Notes: a model not told the origin generated them from the letters alone. Positions 25,849 to 35,216 are shown, numbered from the stretch's first letter. The stretch is 64,000 nucleotides of DNA from Anaerosacchariphilus polymeriproducens (GCF_003363435.1 NZ_QRCT01000010.1:61883-125882), one strand, 5' to 3'. Numbers and translations: made by a program.

Positions 25849-26181
25849 TTATTTCATTAGTTTTTGAATCGTATTACATAATTCATCCACAACTTCATGA
25901 TTACCTGACTTAATATCCTCTACAACACAACTTTTAATATGATTTGCTAAAAGATTTTTATTGAACGAATTAAGTGCAGCTTGAATTGCAGAAACCTGTG
26001 TCAAAATATCAACACAATACCGTTCCTCTTCCACCATATTTTTGACTCCTCTGACTTGTCCTTCGATTCGATTCAAACGAGTAATTAAATCTTTCATTTC
26101 TATTTCATCTCTATGCTTTCTTTTGATTTTATCCTTTTGAACACAATTATTACATGTTTCAACCAAATTATGATTCCTCAC
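25849..26181 (-). CDS. csoR: CsoR/DUF156 family metal-sensing repressor
   Basis: All-helical tetrameric repressor of the CsoR/RcnR/FrmR family. The family core is LITRLNRIEGQVRGVKNMVEEERYCVDILTQ (split across residues 32-62). The Cu(I) ligand pattern Cys-His-Cys is kept: Cys in YCVDIL, then His and Cys in NHIKSC (HxxxC). This points to copper sensing rather than the CstR sulfur or RcnR nickel types. An N-terminal extension of about 30 residues adds a CNNC pair. The start is GTG with AAGGAT some distance upstream. No copper ATPase or chaperone lies next to it, so its target is elsewhere or itself; a good promoter lies upstream. Confidence 0.82.
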   Translation of the reverse strand: MRNHNLVETCNNCVQKDKIKRKHRDEIEMKDLITRLNRIEGQVRGVKNMVEEERYCVDILTQVSAIQAALNSFNKNLLANHIKSCVVEDIKSGNHEVVDELCNTIQKLMK

Positions 26182-26220
26182 TTTCCTGTTTTTATCCTTC
26201 TCATTCTTAAATCATGTTCT

Positions 26221-26249
26221 ATTGTAATCAATTTATGCAACAAATTCAA
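26221..26249 (-). promoter_or_regulatory. Sigma-A promoter of the CsoR-like gene
   Basis: Minus strand TTGAAT (26249-26244), 17 nt, TACAAT (26226-26221). I did not see a GC-rich CsoR palindrome across it. Confidence 0.6.
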
Positions 26250-26291
26250 CCTTTCATTATCTATATTTTAAGTGTATCATAACGATATTGA

Positions 26292-26320
26292 TTGACATCT
26301 TTTAACACTTTATATAAAAT
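26292..26320 (+). promoter_or_regulatory. Sigma-A promoter of the HD-GYP gene
   Basis: TTGACA (26292-26297), 17 nt, TAAAAT (26315-26320). Between it and the gene (26333-26361) is an all-A/U hairpin TACTAAAAAA/TTTTTTAGTA followed by six T, terminator-like in shape but without G-C pairs. Confidence 0.6.
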
Positions 26321-26388
26321 AGTATATATCTTTACTAAAAAACTGTTTTTTAGTATTTTTTAATCTCTAATTAAGGAGTGTACTCAAT

Positions 26389-27489
26389 ATGTATAAGGAA
26401 AAATTGAGAGTTCAAGATTTATCAGAAGGAATGATACTGTTTAGTGATGTTTGTACACAAAGCGGACAACTTATTATGAATAGTGGGACGATTTTGAGTC
26501 ATTATTTAATAGAAAAACTTAATCAATATCAAATAGATTCCGTTTTTGTAGAGGTACCGGAAAGACCAGACCACATTACTTCAAATCCAATAAAAATAGG
26601 CATGGAACCCACATCTTATCTAGAAAGAGTAAAAGAAAGTCAAGAATTTGCTGAATTCCATAAAGTGTATTTTAACCACATGAAAAACTTTGAAATGCAA
26701 TTGAATGACATTGTAAATTCCTCTTCTACGTCTATTGATATTGATGCATTATTAACCACTCCTATTACTTTGGTAAATAGTATAGATACTACTTTTGGTA
26801 TATTTGATTTGTTGCTTAATATACGTCATTTGGATGATTCCACTTATGCTCATTCTTTAAATGTTTCTATCATTGCAAATATTGTTGGAAAATGGCTTCA
26901 TTTATCAGAAAGAGACCTAAAAGTATTAACCTCTTGCGGATTATTACATGATATAGGTAAATTATTGATTCCACAGGAAATTCTTCAAAAACCCGGGAAG
27001 CTGACACCCGAAGAATTCGACTTAATAAAGCAACATACTACTTATGGATATGCCCTGTTAAAAGATAAAGAAATTGATCCCCGAATCAAAGCCAGTGCTC
27101 TATTACACCATGAAAAAGCAGATGGCTCCGGTTATCCATTAGGAAAAAAAAGAGAAAACCTTCCTTTCTTTTCTCAAATCATTACTATCGTAGATACCTA
27201 TGAAGCTATGACCGCCAATCGTGTTTATCGTGAAGGCCTTTGCCCCTTCAAAGTAATTAAATTATATGAAGAAGAGGGCTTTTCAAAATACAACGTTCAG
27301 ATATTAATGACCTTTATAGAAAAATTAGTTCAAACCTATATCGGCTATACGGTTCGCTTAAATGATGGACGTATTGGAAAAATCGTTTTTATCAACCGTT
27401 TAGATCTTAGCCATCCTATTATTGAAAGTAATAGTACTTTTATAGATTTGGCCAAAGAAAGAAATTTAGAAATTGAGACATTATTATAA
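26389..27489 (+). CDS. HD-GYP domain protein, putative cyclic-di-GMP phosphodiesterase
   Basis: 366 residues with no membrane segment. The catalytic domain starts near residue 145. HD is in LLHDIGKLLIPQEIL, and the GYP loop is complete in HHEKADGSGYPLGKK, so the enzyme should be active; the family hydrolyses c-di-GMP (some members cGAMP). The first 130 residues are a separate alpha/beta region (SEGMILFSDVCTQSGQLIMNSGTIL), often found ahead of HD-GYP, and the last 50 form a small beta segment (VRLNDGRIGKIVFI). AAGGAG precedes the ATG. It stands alone with promoter and terminator. No GGDEF cyclase is in the window. Confidence 0.9.
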   Translation: MYKEKLRVQDLSEGMILFSDVCTQSGQLIMNSGTILSHYLIEKLNQYQIDSVFVEVPERPDHITSNPIKIGMEPTSYLERVKESQEFAEFHKVYFNHMKNFEMQLNDIVNSSSTSIDIDALLTTPITLVNSIDTTFGIFDLLLNIRHLDDSTYAHSLNVSIIANIVGKWLHLSERDLKVLTSCGLLHDIGKLLIPQEILQKPGKLTPEEFDLIKQHTTYGYALLKDKEIDPRIKASALLHHEKADGSGYPLGKKRENLPFFSQIITIVDTYEAMTANRVYREGLCPFKVIKLYEEEGFSKYNVQILMTFIEKLVQTYIGYTVRLNDGRIGKIVFINRLDLSHPIIESNSTFIDLAKERNLEIETLL

Positions 27490-27495
27490 AATATC

Positions 27496-27547
27496 AATAC
27501 GCTATCGAATTCTTAGATTACATGTAGGAATTCGATAGCGTATTTTT
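27496..27547. terminator. Bidirectional terminator between HD-GYP gene and cinA
   Basis: Perfect 17-bp stem AATACGCTATCGAATTC/GAATTCGATAGCGTATT, with TTTTT on plus. It starts 6 nt past the HD-GYP stop and ends close to the cinA stop, so it probably serves both. Confidence 0.85.
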
Positions 27548-27550
27548 ATC

Positions 27551-28798
27551 TCATTTATTCTCTATAATATTTTTTCTTAATAATGTTAAAGCCTTCACCA
27601 CAGCCTGTTCACGTATCTTATCTCTATTTCCTTTAAATAAAAATTTATTAACCTCTACATTGCCTTTATAGTAACAAGCCTCATATACAAGTCCTACCGG
27701 TTTTTCTTGTGTCCCACCATCCGGACCTGCTATTCCTGTTATTGCAATACATACATCTGCATTTGCTGATTGAGCGCCACCAATAGCCATTTCTTTTGCA
27801 CACTCTTCACTTACGGCACCTGCTACAGCTAATGTGGATTCAGAAACATTCACCAATCTTTTCTTAGCTTCATTTGAATATGTGATATAGCCTTCTTTAT
27901 AACAATCTGATACGCCTGCCACATTTATAATTTTCCCTGCTAACAATCCGCCTGTACAGGATTCCACAGTGGTAACTGTAAGTTCTCTTTCTTTTAATAG
28001 CTCTACGACAGCTTCTTCTAAAGTAACTCTCTCTTCTGTGGTAAAAACAGCATCCTGAAATCTCTTCTTTAATTCTGTTACCACTGGAGCAACTAATTTC
28101 ATAGCGTCTTCTTCATTTCGAGCTTTTGCTGTTATTCTTAGATGCACTTCCCCTGTTTTTGCATAAGGAGCAACGGTAGGATTCGTTTGTTCTTCTATTA
28201 GATCCATAATTTGGGTCTCAACATAACTTTCACCCAGACCACAAATTTTCACCATTTTAGAATAAATTAATTCCGGCTGCAATTTATTAAGATATGGTAC
28301 AATATCTTCTTGAAACATAGGTATTAATTCATTTGGAGGACCAGGAAGTAGTATGATCCGCTTTCCGTTATCTTCCATTATGATGCCAGGTGCTGTTCCA
28401 TTAAGGTTGTCTATTATGATTGCACCTTCCGGAACCATCGCCTGTTTCCAATTGTTTTCCGTAACCATATGATTCGGAATGACTTTTTGAAGATATTCTT
28501 GAATACGCTCTTTTGTATGTATATCTTGTACTAGGTTTTTGTTCATTACTTTTGCTGCCGTTTCTTTTGTCAAATCATCTTTAGTAGGACCTAAACCTCC
28601 TGATAATATTAGAATATCTGCCCTAGAAAGGGCTAATATAATTGCATCCTCTAACCGTTTTGGATTATCACCTACAGCACTTTGATGAAATTGGCTCAAT
28701 CCAAGAACCGCACACTTTTCGGATAAATATGCAGCATTGGTATTTACAATATTCCCCAATAAAATTTCTGTTCCTACTGAAATCAATTCTACTATCAT
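27551..28798 (-). CDS. cinA: CinA family protein (NMN deamidase-type)
   Basis: 415 residues in two domains. The N-terminal MoCF-like domain (1-170) begins IVELISVGTEILLGNIVNTNAAYL and contains SGGLGPTKDDLTKE, seen in the ADP-ribose pyrophosphatase half. The C-terminal domain (from about 255) carries TVESCTGGLLAG and AITGIAGPDGGT of the nicotinamide mononucleotide deamidase. AAGGAG precedes the ATG. It is 26 nt behind pgsA in the rimO-pgsA-cinA run, an order also common before recA in Firmicutes. Confidence 0.94.
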   Translation of the reverse strand: MIVELISVGTEILLGNIVNTNAAYLSEKCAVLGLSQFHQSAVGDNPKRLEDAIILALSRADILILSGGLGPTKDDLTKETAAKVMNKNLVQDIHTKERIQEYLQKVIPNHMVTENNWKQAMVPEGAIIIDNLNGTAPGIIMEDNGKRIILLPGPPNELIPMFQEDIVPYLNKLQPELIYSKMVKICGLGESYVETQIMDLIEEQTNPTVAPYAKTGEVHLRITAKARNEEDAMKLVAPVVTELKKRFQDAVFTTEERVTLEEAVVELLKERELTVTTVESCTGGLLAGKIINVAGVSDCYKEGYITYSNEAKKRLVNVSESTLAVAGAVSEECAKEMAIGGAQSANADVCIAITGIAGPDGGTQEKPVGLVYEACYYKGNVEVNKFLFKGNRDKIREQAVVKALTLLRKNIIENK

Positions 28799-28824
28799 TG
28801 TTTTTCTCCTTATAAGTTGAACTC

Positions 28825-29370
28825 CTAAATATTTCCGTTAAATAATACACTTTTGTTTTTTGCTATATAGTCAATCAGTGAAAGTACTGTTAATACTAAA
28901 GAAGTATAAATTAATACAATTTCAACTGTTTCAAATATTGAATGATTTAAATTTAAAATCAGAACAATTATCATAAACATTTGAGACACAGTTTTAAACT
29001 TGCCCCAATAACTTGCTGCTATTACAATTCCATTATCAGAAGCTACGAGACGGAAACCGCTAATAATAAATTCTCGGCTGATAATAATTATTACAATCCA
29101 GGCCGGAAGTCTTCCAATTTCCACAAGACAAATCATTGCAGAACATACAAGCAGCTTGTCTGCTAATGGATCCATAAACTTTCCAAAGTTAGTAACTAAA
29201 TTGTTTTTTCTTGCTATATATCCATCTAAAAAATCAGTAAAACTAGCAATACAAAATATCCCTAAAGCTATGAATTTACTTCCCTCTCCAGCTAAATTTG
29301 TAAGCATAAATAATACAAAAAATGGAATCATCACTACTCTTATCACAGTTAATTTATTTGGTAAATTCAT
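28825..29370 (-). CDS. pgsA: CDP-diacylglycerol--glycerol-3-phosphate 3-phosphatidyltransferase
   Basis: Membrane enzyme that makes phosphatidylglycerol phosphate. The CDP-alcohol phosphotransferase motif DG(x2)AR(x8)G(x3)D(x3)D is complete in DGYIARKNNLVTNFGKFMD followed by PLAD. 181 residues with about five or six membrane helices. TAGGAG supports the start, which overlaps the rimO end by 17 nt, suggesting translational coupling. Confidence 0.95.
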   Translation of the reverse strand: MNLPNKLTVIRVVMIPFFVLFMLTNLAGEGSKFIALGIFCIASFTDFLDGYIARKNNLVTNFGKFMDPLADKLLVCSAMICLVEIGRLPAWIVIIIISREFIISGFRLVASDNGIVIAASYWGKFKTVSQMFMIIVLILNLNHSIFETVEIVLIYTSLVLTVLSLIDYIAKNKSVLFNGNI

Positions 29371-30694
29371 TTATAATCTCTCCTATCAAATCATATTCTA
29401 ATGCACCTGTAACTTTCACTCTTGCAAAATCACCTGTTACCAGTTCTTCCTCAGTGTTTACAAAAATATATCCATCAACATTTGGTGCATCCTTGTAAGT
29501 CCTGCCAACAAAAGCATTCTCATCGGCGACTTTACCTTCTACCATTACCCAAAGTTCTTTTCCTATCATTTCTTGGTCTTTTTCGAAGACGATTTCCTGC
29601 TGCAGCTGCATAATTTCATCCCGACGAGTTTCTTTGATATCCTCATTTATCTGACCATTCATTTCAACGGCTGGTGTATTTTCTTCTGCTGAGTAGGTAA
29701 ATACTCCTAAACGATCAAATTCCATTTCATCAACAAACTCTACTAGTTCTTCATGTTGTTCATCCGTTTCACCTGGAAAACCCGATATTAAAGTAGTCCT
29801 AATGGAAATATCCGGAATTTCTTCTCTTAATTTCTTAACGATTTCTATTATTTGACTCTTATTCGTTTTTCTTCCCATTCGTTTTAAAACTTCATCATTT
29901 ACATGTTGAATCGGCAAATCTAAATAATGACAGACTTTAGGCTCCGTTTTGATTGTCTGGATAAGCTCATCGGTTATTTCTTCGGGATAACAATATAAAA
30001 TCCGAATCCATCGAATTCCTTTTACTTTTCCAAGTTCATGTAACAGTTTGGGCAATGTTTTTTCTCCGTATAGATCTATCCCATATAATGTTGTTTCCTG
30101 AGCTACTAAAATCAGTTCTTTCACTCCTTGTTCTGCGAGTTCCTCTGCTTGTAAAAGTAATTTTTCAATTGGTACACTCCGATATTTTCCCCGGATTTGC
30201 GGTATGATACAATACGTACAATGTTTATTACACCCTTCCGCTATCTTCATATAAGCGTAGTGTCCACCAGTTGTTATCTGACGCTTGCTATTTGGTATCA
30301 TTGGAAAACCTTCCAACTCATTGAAAATACATGTTCCTTGTCCATTTAAAGCATTCTTAATTACTTCCGCAATTTTTTCATATGAATTCGTTCCTAAAAT
30401 AGCATCAACCTCTTTTATCTCTTCTTGAATCTCTTTTTTATACCTCTGTGCCAGGCAGCCGGTCACAATTAATGCTTTACATCTTCCATATTTTTTATAT
30501 TCAGCCATTTGTAATATTGTATTAACACTCTCTTCTTTTGCATCATTAATAAAACAACACGTATTAATTACAATAACTTCAGCCTGAGACTCATCATCTG
30601 TAAATGAAAATTTTTCTCTTGCTAATAATCCCAGCATTTCTTCTGTATCAACTAGATTTTTGTCACAACCTAGCGATATAAATAATAATTTCAT
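29354..30694 (-). CDS. rimO: Ribosomal protein S12 methylthiotransferase
   Basis: Radical-SAM enzyme that methylthiolates an Asp of ribosomal protein S12. The N-terminal UPF0004 domain has SLGCDKNLVDTEEMLG, which separates RimO from MiaB, plus Cys ligands in NTCCF and TGCLAQRY. The radical-SAM Cx3Cx2C is CNKHCTYC near residue 147, and a TRAM domain closes the protein. The start at 30694 has GGAGG directly upstream; a start 12 nt earlier has none. 446 residues is normal. It leads the rimO-pgsA-cinA run; a chemoreceptor terminator sits just upstream. Confidence 0.95.
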   Translation of the reverse strand: MKLLFISLGCDKNLVDTEEMLGLLAREKFSFTDDESQAEVIVINTCCFINDAKEESVNTILQMAEYKKYGRCKALIVTGCLAQRYKKEIQEEIKEVDAILGTNSYEKIAEVIKNALNGQGTCIFNELEGFPMIPNSKRQITTGGHYAYMKIAEGCNKHCTYCIIPQIRGKYRSVPIEKLLLQAEELAEQGVKELILVAQETTLYGIDLYGEKTLPKLLHELGKVKGIRWIRILYCYPEEITDELIQTIKTEPKVCHYLDLPIQHVNDEVLKRMGRKTNKSQIIEIVKKLREEIPDISIRTTLISGFPGETDEQHEELVEFVDEMEFDRLGVFTYSAEENTPAVEMNGQINEDIKETRRDEIMQLQQEIVFEKDQEMIGKELWVMVEGKVADENAFVGRTYKDAPNVDGYIFVNTEEELVTGDFARVKVTGALEYDLIGEIINEFTK

Positions 30695-30739
30695 AATTAC
30701 CTCCACTGTTTTCCATTACCTTGAACATTACTATTAAAA

Positions 30740-30769
30740 CACAAAAAGGGTTGCTGTTGCAACCCTTTT
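30740..30769 (-). terminator. Terminator after chemoreceptor gene
   Basis: Perfect 11-bp stem AAAAGGGTTGC/GCAACCCTTTT with a 4-nt loop, followed on minus by TTTTTGTGTTTT. It begins 13 nt past the MCP stop. Confidence 0.9.
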
Positions 30770-30782
30770 GAAAATTCAGACC

Positions 30783-32735
30783 TTAAATGGTAAACTCTTC
30801 CACTACAATTTCCAATCCATGCGCTAACTCTGCCAACTGCATCATTGTAGAAGTAATTTCCTCTAAATTTGCTGTTTCCTCCGTAATAGAAGAACTAATT
30901 TCACCAGTTACTGTTACATTTACATCACTTGCTTCATCAATAGAACGAACTCTTTCTGTTACTTCCGAAATTATATTTGATAAATGTTCGATATCTGCTA
31001 TAATCTCTTGAATTTCATTATTTACAGATATCGTGCCTTCTTTAATAATATTAAAACTATCTTTGGTACGATCAGCCATATCATTTCCATGACTAAGTTG
31101 CGTTAGACCTTCCTGCATTTTTGCACTCATATCTGCTGCTTCTTTTTGTACTTCACTAATAATATTTCCAATCTTTTGTGCTGCACTTTCAGAATCTCCA
31201 GCTAACTTACTGATTTCTGAAGCTACAACCGCAAATCCTCTACCTGACTCACCGGCTCTTGCAGCTTCTATACTTGCATTTAAAGAAAGTAAATTAGTTT
31301 GAGATGCAATTTCTGAGATCGAGTGTAAGATAGCATTCATTTCTTTTGTACGTTCACTTAAGTTCTCAGCGACCGCTGCTACATTATTCATTACTTGATT
31401 CACATCGTCTAATTGTTCAACATATGATACAATATTATGATTTCCATCTTCGGCATTTTTTTTGGAACGTTCTGCACTTTTTTCAATACGTTCTGCACGA
31501 TTCGTAATCTGTTTGGAAATTGAATCCATCTTAAGAACTTTATCCATTGTTTCTTTCGATTCTTCATTTTGTAAGACAATACTTGTATTCATCTGCTCTG
31601 CTGCATGTGCAATCACTTCATTGTTCTTAGCATTTTCCTCAATACTTTGTGAAACTATCTTCATGGAAGCATCAATTTTAGAAGTCGTTTCCACTACATT
31701 TTTTATGATACGTTTTAAACTCTGGCTCATATTATTAAAAGAATCCGTCAATGTTCGTATTTCATCATTACTCTGTACTTGAATCGCTTCTCCTGTCAAA
31801 TCTCCGCTAGCAATAACTGCGATTCCTCCTTTTAACCGGTTAATTGGTTTTGTAATACTCTTTCCAACGGCATATACGGATATTATACCAACTATTGCAA
31901 CAATTACTATAATTGTTATCATTAAAGAAATCCTAGCCACAAAATTTGATTGAATATCCATTGCAATTTTAGTACTTTGAACCAATTGGAAATCCGTAAA
32001 TTCTAATATATTACTCGATATACTTTTACCTATCTTTTCCATTTTGGAAAGATCTGAAAGTTGTTTTGTCGTGATTGTTCCATCTGTTACACTACTGACA
32101 ACTGCATTACCCAATTCTTGATAAGTTTCTACTAAACGTTTTAATTCTAAAAACTTAGAAGACATATTCTTCTTAAATGCAGCATCAGATTCATCCGTTG
32201 CATTCACTGCTGCAGATTCTGCTATTGAATCTTCTGCTGATTCTTCTTTCATTTCTTTTTGTGCCGCTTCAGCTGCATTTTTGTCTAAATCAACATTGCT
32301 CTCAATGCTTGCAAGATTATCTTTTACTAATTTCAAGTGATCTTCCAGCCCTGATTCTTCAAGGGATACTCCTTCAACTGCTTTACTTATTATCGAAGTT
32401 GGCACCGTTTCTACTTGTTCTTTTATATCTGAAATTTTGGACAGATTACCAATTAAATCTCTATATTGAGTCATATAACTGATTGCATTTACTGTAAGAA
32501 CTAAAATAAGTACCATCATTGTCAAAAAAGTTCCAAAAAACAAAAAATTAATCTTTCTTCCAATACTTTTTGATAGGAAATTACCCTCATCTTTCTTACC
32601 AAATTTTTTATCTATATTTCCTTCAACAGCTTTCTTTTTAACCCTTACCTCTTTTTTTCTCTTCTTCTCAAACTTCAGCTTTTCTCGCTCCTCCTTTTTT
32701 GACTTAGCTTTGGTTAGACTGTTTGAATTCTTCAT
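30783..32735 (-). CDS. Methyl-accepting chemotaxis protein
   Basis: Transmembrane chemoreceptor of 650 residues. A long lysine/glutamate-rich cytoplasmic N-tail (about residues 1-63) precedes TM1 (64-88). The extracellular part (89-265) is helical with no recognised ligand fold and includes an Ala/Glu-rich stretch ([17 protein letters not shown]). TM2 (about 270-292) is followed by HAMP, then a long signalling coiled coil with the hairpin tip [21 protein letters not shown] and [15 protein letters not shown]. There is no C-terminal CheR-binding pentapeptide. The gene has its own promoter and terminator. No other che or flagellar genes are in the window, so motility is not shown. Confidence 0.92.
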   Translation of the reverse strand: MKNSNSLTKAKSKKEEREKLKFEKKRKKEVRVKKKAVEGNIDKKFGKKDEGNFLSKSIGRKINFLFFGTFLTMMVLILVLTVNAISYMTQYRDLIGNLSKISDIKEQVETVPTSIISKAVEGVSLEESGLEDHLKLVKDNLASIESNVDLDKNAAEAAQKEMKEESAEDSIAESAAVNATDESDAAFKKNMSSKFLELKRLVETYQELGNAVVSSVTDGTITTKQLSDLSKMEKIGKSISSNILEFTDFQLVQSTKIAMDIQSNFVARISLMITIIVIVAIVGIISVYAVGKSITKPINRLKGGIAVIASGDLTGEAIQVQSNDEIRTLTDSFNNMSQSLKRIIKNVVETTSKIDASMKIVSQSIEENAKNNEVIAHAAEQMNTSIVLQNEESKETMDKVLKMDSISKQITNRAERIEKSAERSKKNAEDGNHNIVSYVEQLDDVNQVMNNVAAVAENLSERTKEMNAILHSISEIASQTNLLSLNASIEAARAGESGRGFAVVASEISKLAGDSESAAQKIGNIISEVQKEAADMSAKMQEGLTQLSHGNDMADRTKDSFNIIKEGTISVNNEIQEIIADIEHLSNIISEVTERVRSIDEASDVNVTVTGEISSSITEETANLEEITSTMMQLAELAHGLEIVVEEFTI

Positions 32736-32781
32736 AATAATCCTCCGTCCTTTAAATTATACACTCAATTATGTAGTTTAC

Positions 32782-32810
32782 ATTATAACAAATTATTTTT
32801 ATCCTTTCAA
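32782..32810 (-). promoter_or_regulatory. Sigma-A promoter of the chemoreceptor gene
   Basis: Minus strand TTGAAA (32810-32805), 17 nt, TATAAT (32787-32782) with an extended TG. A sigma-D motility promoter (TAAA...GCCGATAA) was looked for and not seen. The rest of the 310-nt gap, 32811-33009, shows nothing I can name. Confidence 0.72.
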
Positions 32811-33009
32811 TCTATTTCACCAAAACTTTCGTTAAATTTTCTATTTTTTTGACATTTCAAACAAAACCCCTCTATAATTTCCCATATTTTCAGAATATCA
32901 CCATAAATCTATACAATATTCCTCGTGATACTTTTTTTATTTTAGATACTACCAATAAAATGGTAATACGTAGCTATCAATTGTAGAATAACTAAATAAG
33001 TTAAAGATA

Positions 33010-33037
33010 AAAATAGAGACTGCCTAATGCAGTCTCT
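33010..33037 (-). terminator. Terminator after rpoZ
   Basis: Perfect 9-bp stem AGAGACTGC/GCAGTCTCT with a 5-nt loop, followed on minus by ATTTTTATC. It begins 9 nt past the rpoZ stop. Confidence 0.85.
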
Positions 33038-33045
33038 TAAAACTC

Positions 33046-33348
33046 TTAATCTTCTATAGTATCGTAATCATGAATAGCAGCAGCATCTTCATTCACGAAT
33101 AATTCTTCTTTTTTATGCTCATCATCACTTACAATTTTAACCTTAGAAGAATTTAATTCTTCAATTGCTATTGATAATGGTTTTTTTCCTTTTTCCATTA
33201 CCAATGCTTCTTCACCACCAATTAACTGACGCGCTCTTTTCGAAGTAGCAATTACAATTGAATATCTGCTATTGACTACGGGCTGCTCGCCTATCTCTAC
33301 CTCACGATTTACTACTTTCATTAAGTCTGTATAAGATGGATGTAACAT
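33046..33348 (-). CDS. rpoZ: RNA polymerase omega subunit
   Basis: Small RNA polymerase subunit that helps beta-prime fold. The conserved core is NSRYSIVIATSKRARQL around residues 26-42, with the SIAIEEL segment near 58-64. It has 100 residues with an acidic C-terminal tail. AAGGAG precedes the ATG. It follows gmk by 2 nt, in the standard yicC-remA-gmk-rpoZ order. Confidence 0.92.
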   Translation of the reverse strand: MLHPSYTDLMKVVNREVEIGEQPVVNSRYSIVIATSKRARQLIGGEEALVMEKGKKPLSIAIEELNSSKVKIVSDDEHKKEELFVNEDAAAIHDYDTIED

Positions 33349-33350
33349 AT

Positions 33351-33989
33351 TTATATTTCTCCTTCCAAAATATTATTTAATTCTTTTATTATTTTTTTTA
33401 TATACTCTTTATTCCTAAAAGCCTTGCTATGTTCGTTCTGTATAATACTGTGAACTTTTGAAACACAATCCTCTAATTTGTCATTTACAACCAGATAGTC
33501 ATAATTTTCAATACCTTCTGCTTCTTCACACCCTCTTTTAAAGCGTTTCACTACAGTATTCATATCTTCTGTTCCTCTTCCAACCAATCTATTTTTTAAC
33601 TCTATTGCATTTGGAGGGGTTACAAATAATAATATTGCATCCTGGTACTTTTCTTTTACTTTTAATGCACCTTGAATTTCTATTTCTAAGATAACATCTT
33701 TTCCCTCTTTCATTTTTTCATAAACATATTTTTTAGGGGTACCATAATAATTATCTACATATTGTGCATATTCTATCAATTCATCTTTAGAAATCATTTC
33801 TTGGAATTCTTCTTGAGATACAAAAAAATAATCATTCCCATGAAGTTCTCCTTCGCGAGGTCTTCTGGTAGTTACAGATATGGATAACGCATATTGATCA
33901 GGATACTTATTCATTAGTTCTTTTACCAATGTACCTTTCCCTGCACCTGAAAATCCTGAAACGATTACAAGAACACCTTGCTCATTCAT
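33351..33989 (-). CDS. gmk: Guanylate kinase
   Basis: Phosphorylates GMP to GDP with ATP. P-loop SGFSGAGKGTL at about residues 9-19, GMP-binding TTRRPREGE and YFFVSQEEF, and the lid region RLVGRGTEDM. The ATG at 33989 (212 residues) is preferred to a GTG at 33998 because AAAGG sits 8 nt upstream of it. The start overlaps the end of remA, so translation is probably coupled. Confidence 0.96.
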   Translation of the reverse strand: MNEQGVLVIVSGFSGAGKGTLVKELMNKYPDQYALSISVTTRRPREGELHGNDYFFVSQEEFQEMISKDELIEYAQYVDNYYGTPKKYVYEKMKEGKDVILEIEIQGALKVKEKYQDAILLFVTPPNAIELKNRLVGRGTEDMNTVVKRFKRGCEEAEGIENYDYLVVNDKLEDCVSKVHSIIQNEHSKAFRNKEYIKKIIKELNNILEGEI

Positions 33990-34257
33990 TTTCTTCACCT
34001 TTCACTTCTAATACACTCTCTTTGCTGTTAAATCTTCCTGCTAACGTGTCAGGCTGTAATGCTGACAAAACTATATGATTACTATCTGTCAATAGTACTG
34101 CTCTGGTTCTTCTACCCTGCGTAGCATCGATTATACGCTCTTCTTCCTTTGCCTTTTGCACCATTCTCTTTGCCGGGGAAGAATCTGAATTAATAATTGT
34201 AATGATTTTATCTGTATTTATCATATTTCCAAAACCAATATTCATTAACTTAGTCAA
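33982..34257 (-). CDS. remA: Extracellular matrix / DNA-binding regulator RemA (DUF370)
   Basis: RemA is a small DNA-binding protein that activates biofilm matrix genes in Bacillus; in Clostridia its role is less known. The sequence contains NIGFGNMINTDKIITI and the helix region DATQGRRTRAVLLTDSNH, both family hallmarks. I take the start as a TTG at 34257: it gives MTKLMNIGFGN, aligning with the Bacillus MTIKFINIGFGN opening, and has AGTGGAAG upstream. This makes 91 residues, the family length; a start at 34308 would overlap yicC. It lies between yicC and gmk. Confidence 0.9.
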   Translation of the reverse strand: MTKLMNIGFGNMINTDKIITIINSDSSPAKRMVQKAKEEERIIDATQGRRTRAVLLTDSNHIVLSALQPDTLAGRFNSKESVLEVKGEENE

Positions 34258-34270
34258 TTTCTTCCACTTC

Positions 34271-35152
34271 CTATTCAATATTTTGAATCTGCTCTCGGAC
34301 TTTTTCAATTCCTGTTTTTAAATCAATCGCAATATTCGATACCTCTAAATCATTTGCTTTTGAAAGAATGGTATTCGCTTCTCGGTTCATTTCCTGCGCG
34401 ATAAAATCAAGTTTTCTTCCAATTCCATCATCTGATTCTAACGTTTTCTTGGTCGAATCTATATGACTCTTTAATCGTACCGTTTCTTCATCTACACAAA
34501 TTTTATCTGCAAATATAGTAACTTCTGTTGCTATACGGCTTTCTTCTATCATTGTCTTGTCTTCTATTAATTCTTGAATCTTATCCTCTAACTTCTGGCG
34601 ATATTCTTTTATTATTTCAGGAGATCGCTTCTCAATAAATTCAATATAAGCTGTCATTTCATCTAATTTAACTATTAAATCCTTTTTAAGGTTCTCTCCT
34701 TCTTTAATCCTAGTCTCTAGTAATTGTACCGCAGCTCCTCGAAGTGCTTTCTCTAAAACTTCCCACAATTCTTTTTCATCTGCACTTTGCTCTTCTAAAG
34801 TAAAAACCTCAGGATAACGCGATAATTTGGAAACTTTCAAATCATCTTCCAAATCAAAATCCTGTGCCATCTGTTTTAAATGTTTATAATACTCTGCTGC
34901 AAGATCTTTATTATACTTAATCACAATATTATTTTCTGTATAATCTTCATAAGTAATAAAAACGTCTACTTTTCCTCTTTGAATATATTCTTTCAATAAG
35001 TTCCGTATGGAAGATTCAAAATAACTTAACTTCTTGGGTATTTTAATATTCATATCTAAATACCGATGATTCACTGCTTTGATCTCAACAGAGAACTTCC
35101 TGCTTTCATCTGAAATTTCACATCTTCCAAAACCTGTCATACTTTTAATCAT
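34271..35152 (-). CDS. yicC: YicC/YloC family endoribonuclease
   Basis: Member of the YicC family, reported to be RNases. N-terminal signature MIKSMTGFGRCE and EIKAVNHRYLDM (residues 24-35); the C-terminal DUF1732 part has FIAQEMNREANTILSKAND near residue 252. The middle is a long charged coiled coil. 293 residues is normal. It begins the yicC-remA-gmk-rpoZ operon and has a strong promoter; a rqcH gene diverges from it. Confidence 0.93.
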   Translation of the reverse strand: MIKSMTGFGRCEISDESRKFSVEIKAVNHRYLDMNIKIPKKLSYFESSIRNLLKEYIQRGKVDVFITYEDYTENNIVIKYNKDLAAEYYKHLKQMAQDFDLEDDLKVSKLSRYPEVFTLEEQSADEKELWEVLEKALRGAAVQLLETRIKEGENLKKDLIVKLDEMTAYIEFIEKRSPEIIKEYRQKLEDKIQELIEDKTMIEESRIATEVTIFADKICVDEETVRLKSHIDSTKKTLESDDGIGRKLDFIAQEMNREANTILSKANDLEVSNIAIDLKTGIEKVREQIQNIE

Positions 35153-35216
35153 ATTTTCTGTCCACGCCTTTTGGCATATTTCCCTTCGCTTGTAAATTCA
35201 ACTAAAGTCTTTAATT

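Noticed and set aside
32177..32482. 101-codon Leu/His-rich plus-strand ORF
   Set aside because: Antisense to the chemoreceptor external domain; composition is that of a reversed coiled-coil gene.
34246..34308. Longer RemA start giving 108 residues
   Set aside because: It would overlap yicC and add residues not in the family; a TTG at 34257 aligns with the Bacillus start.
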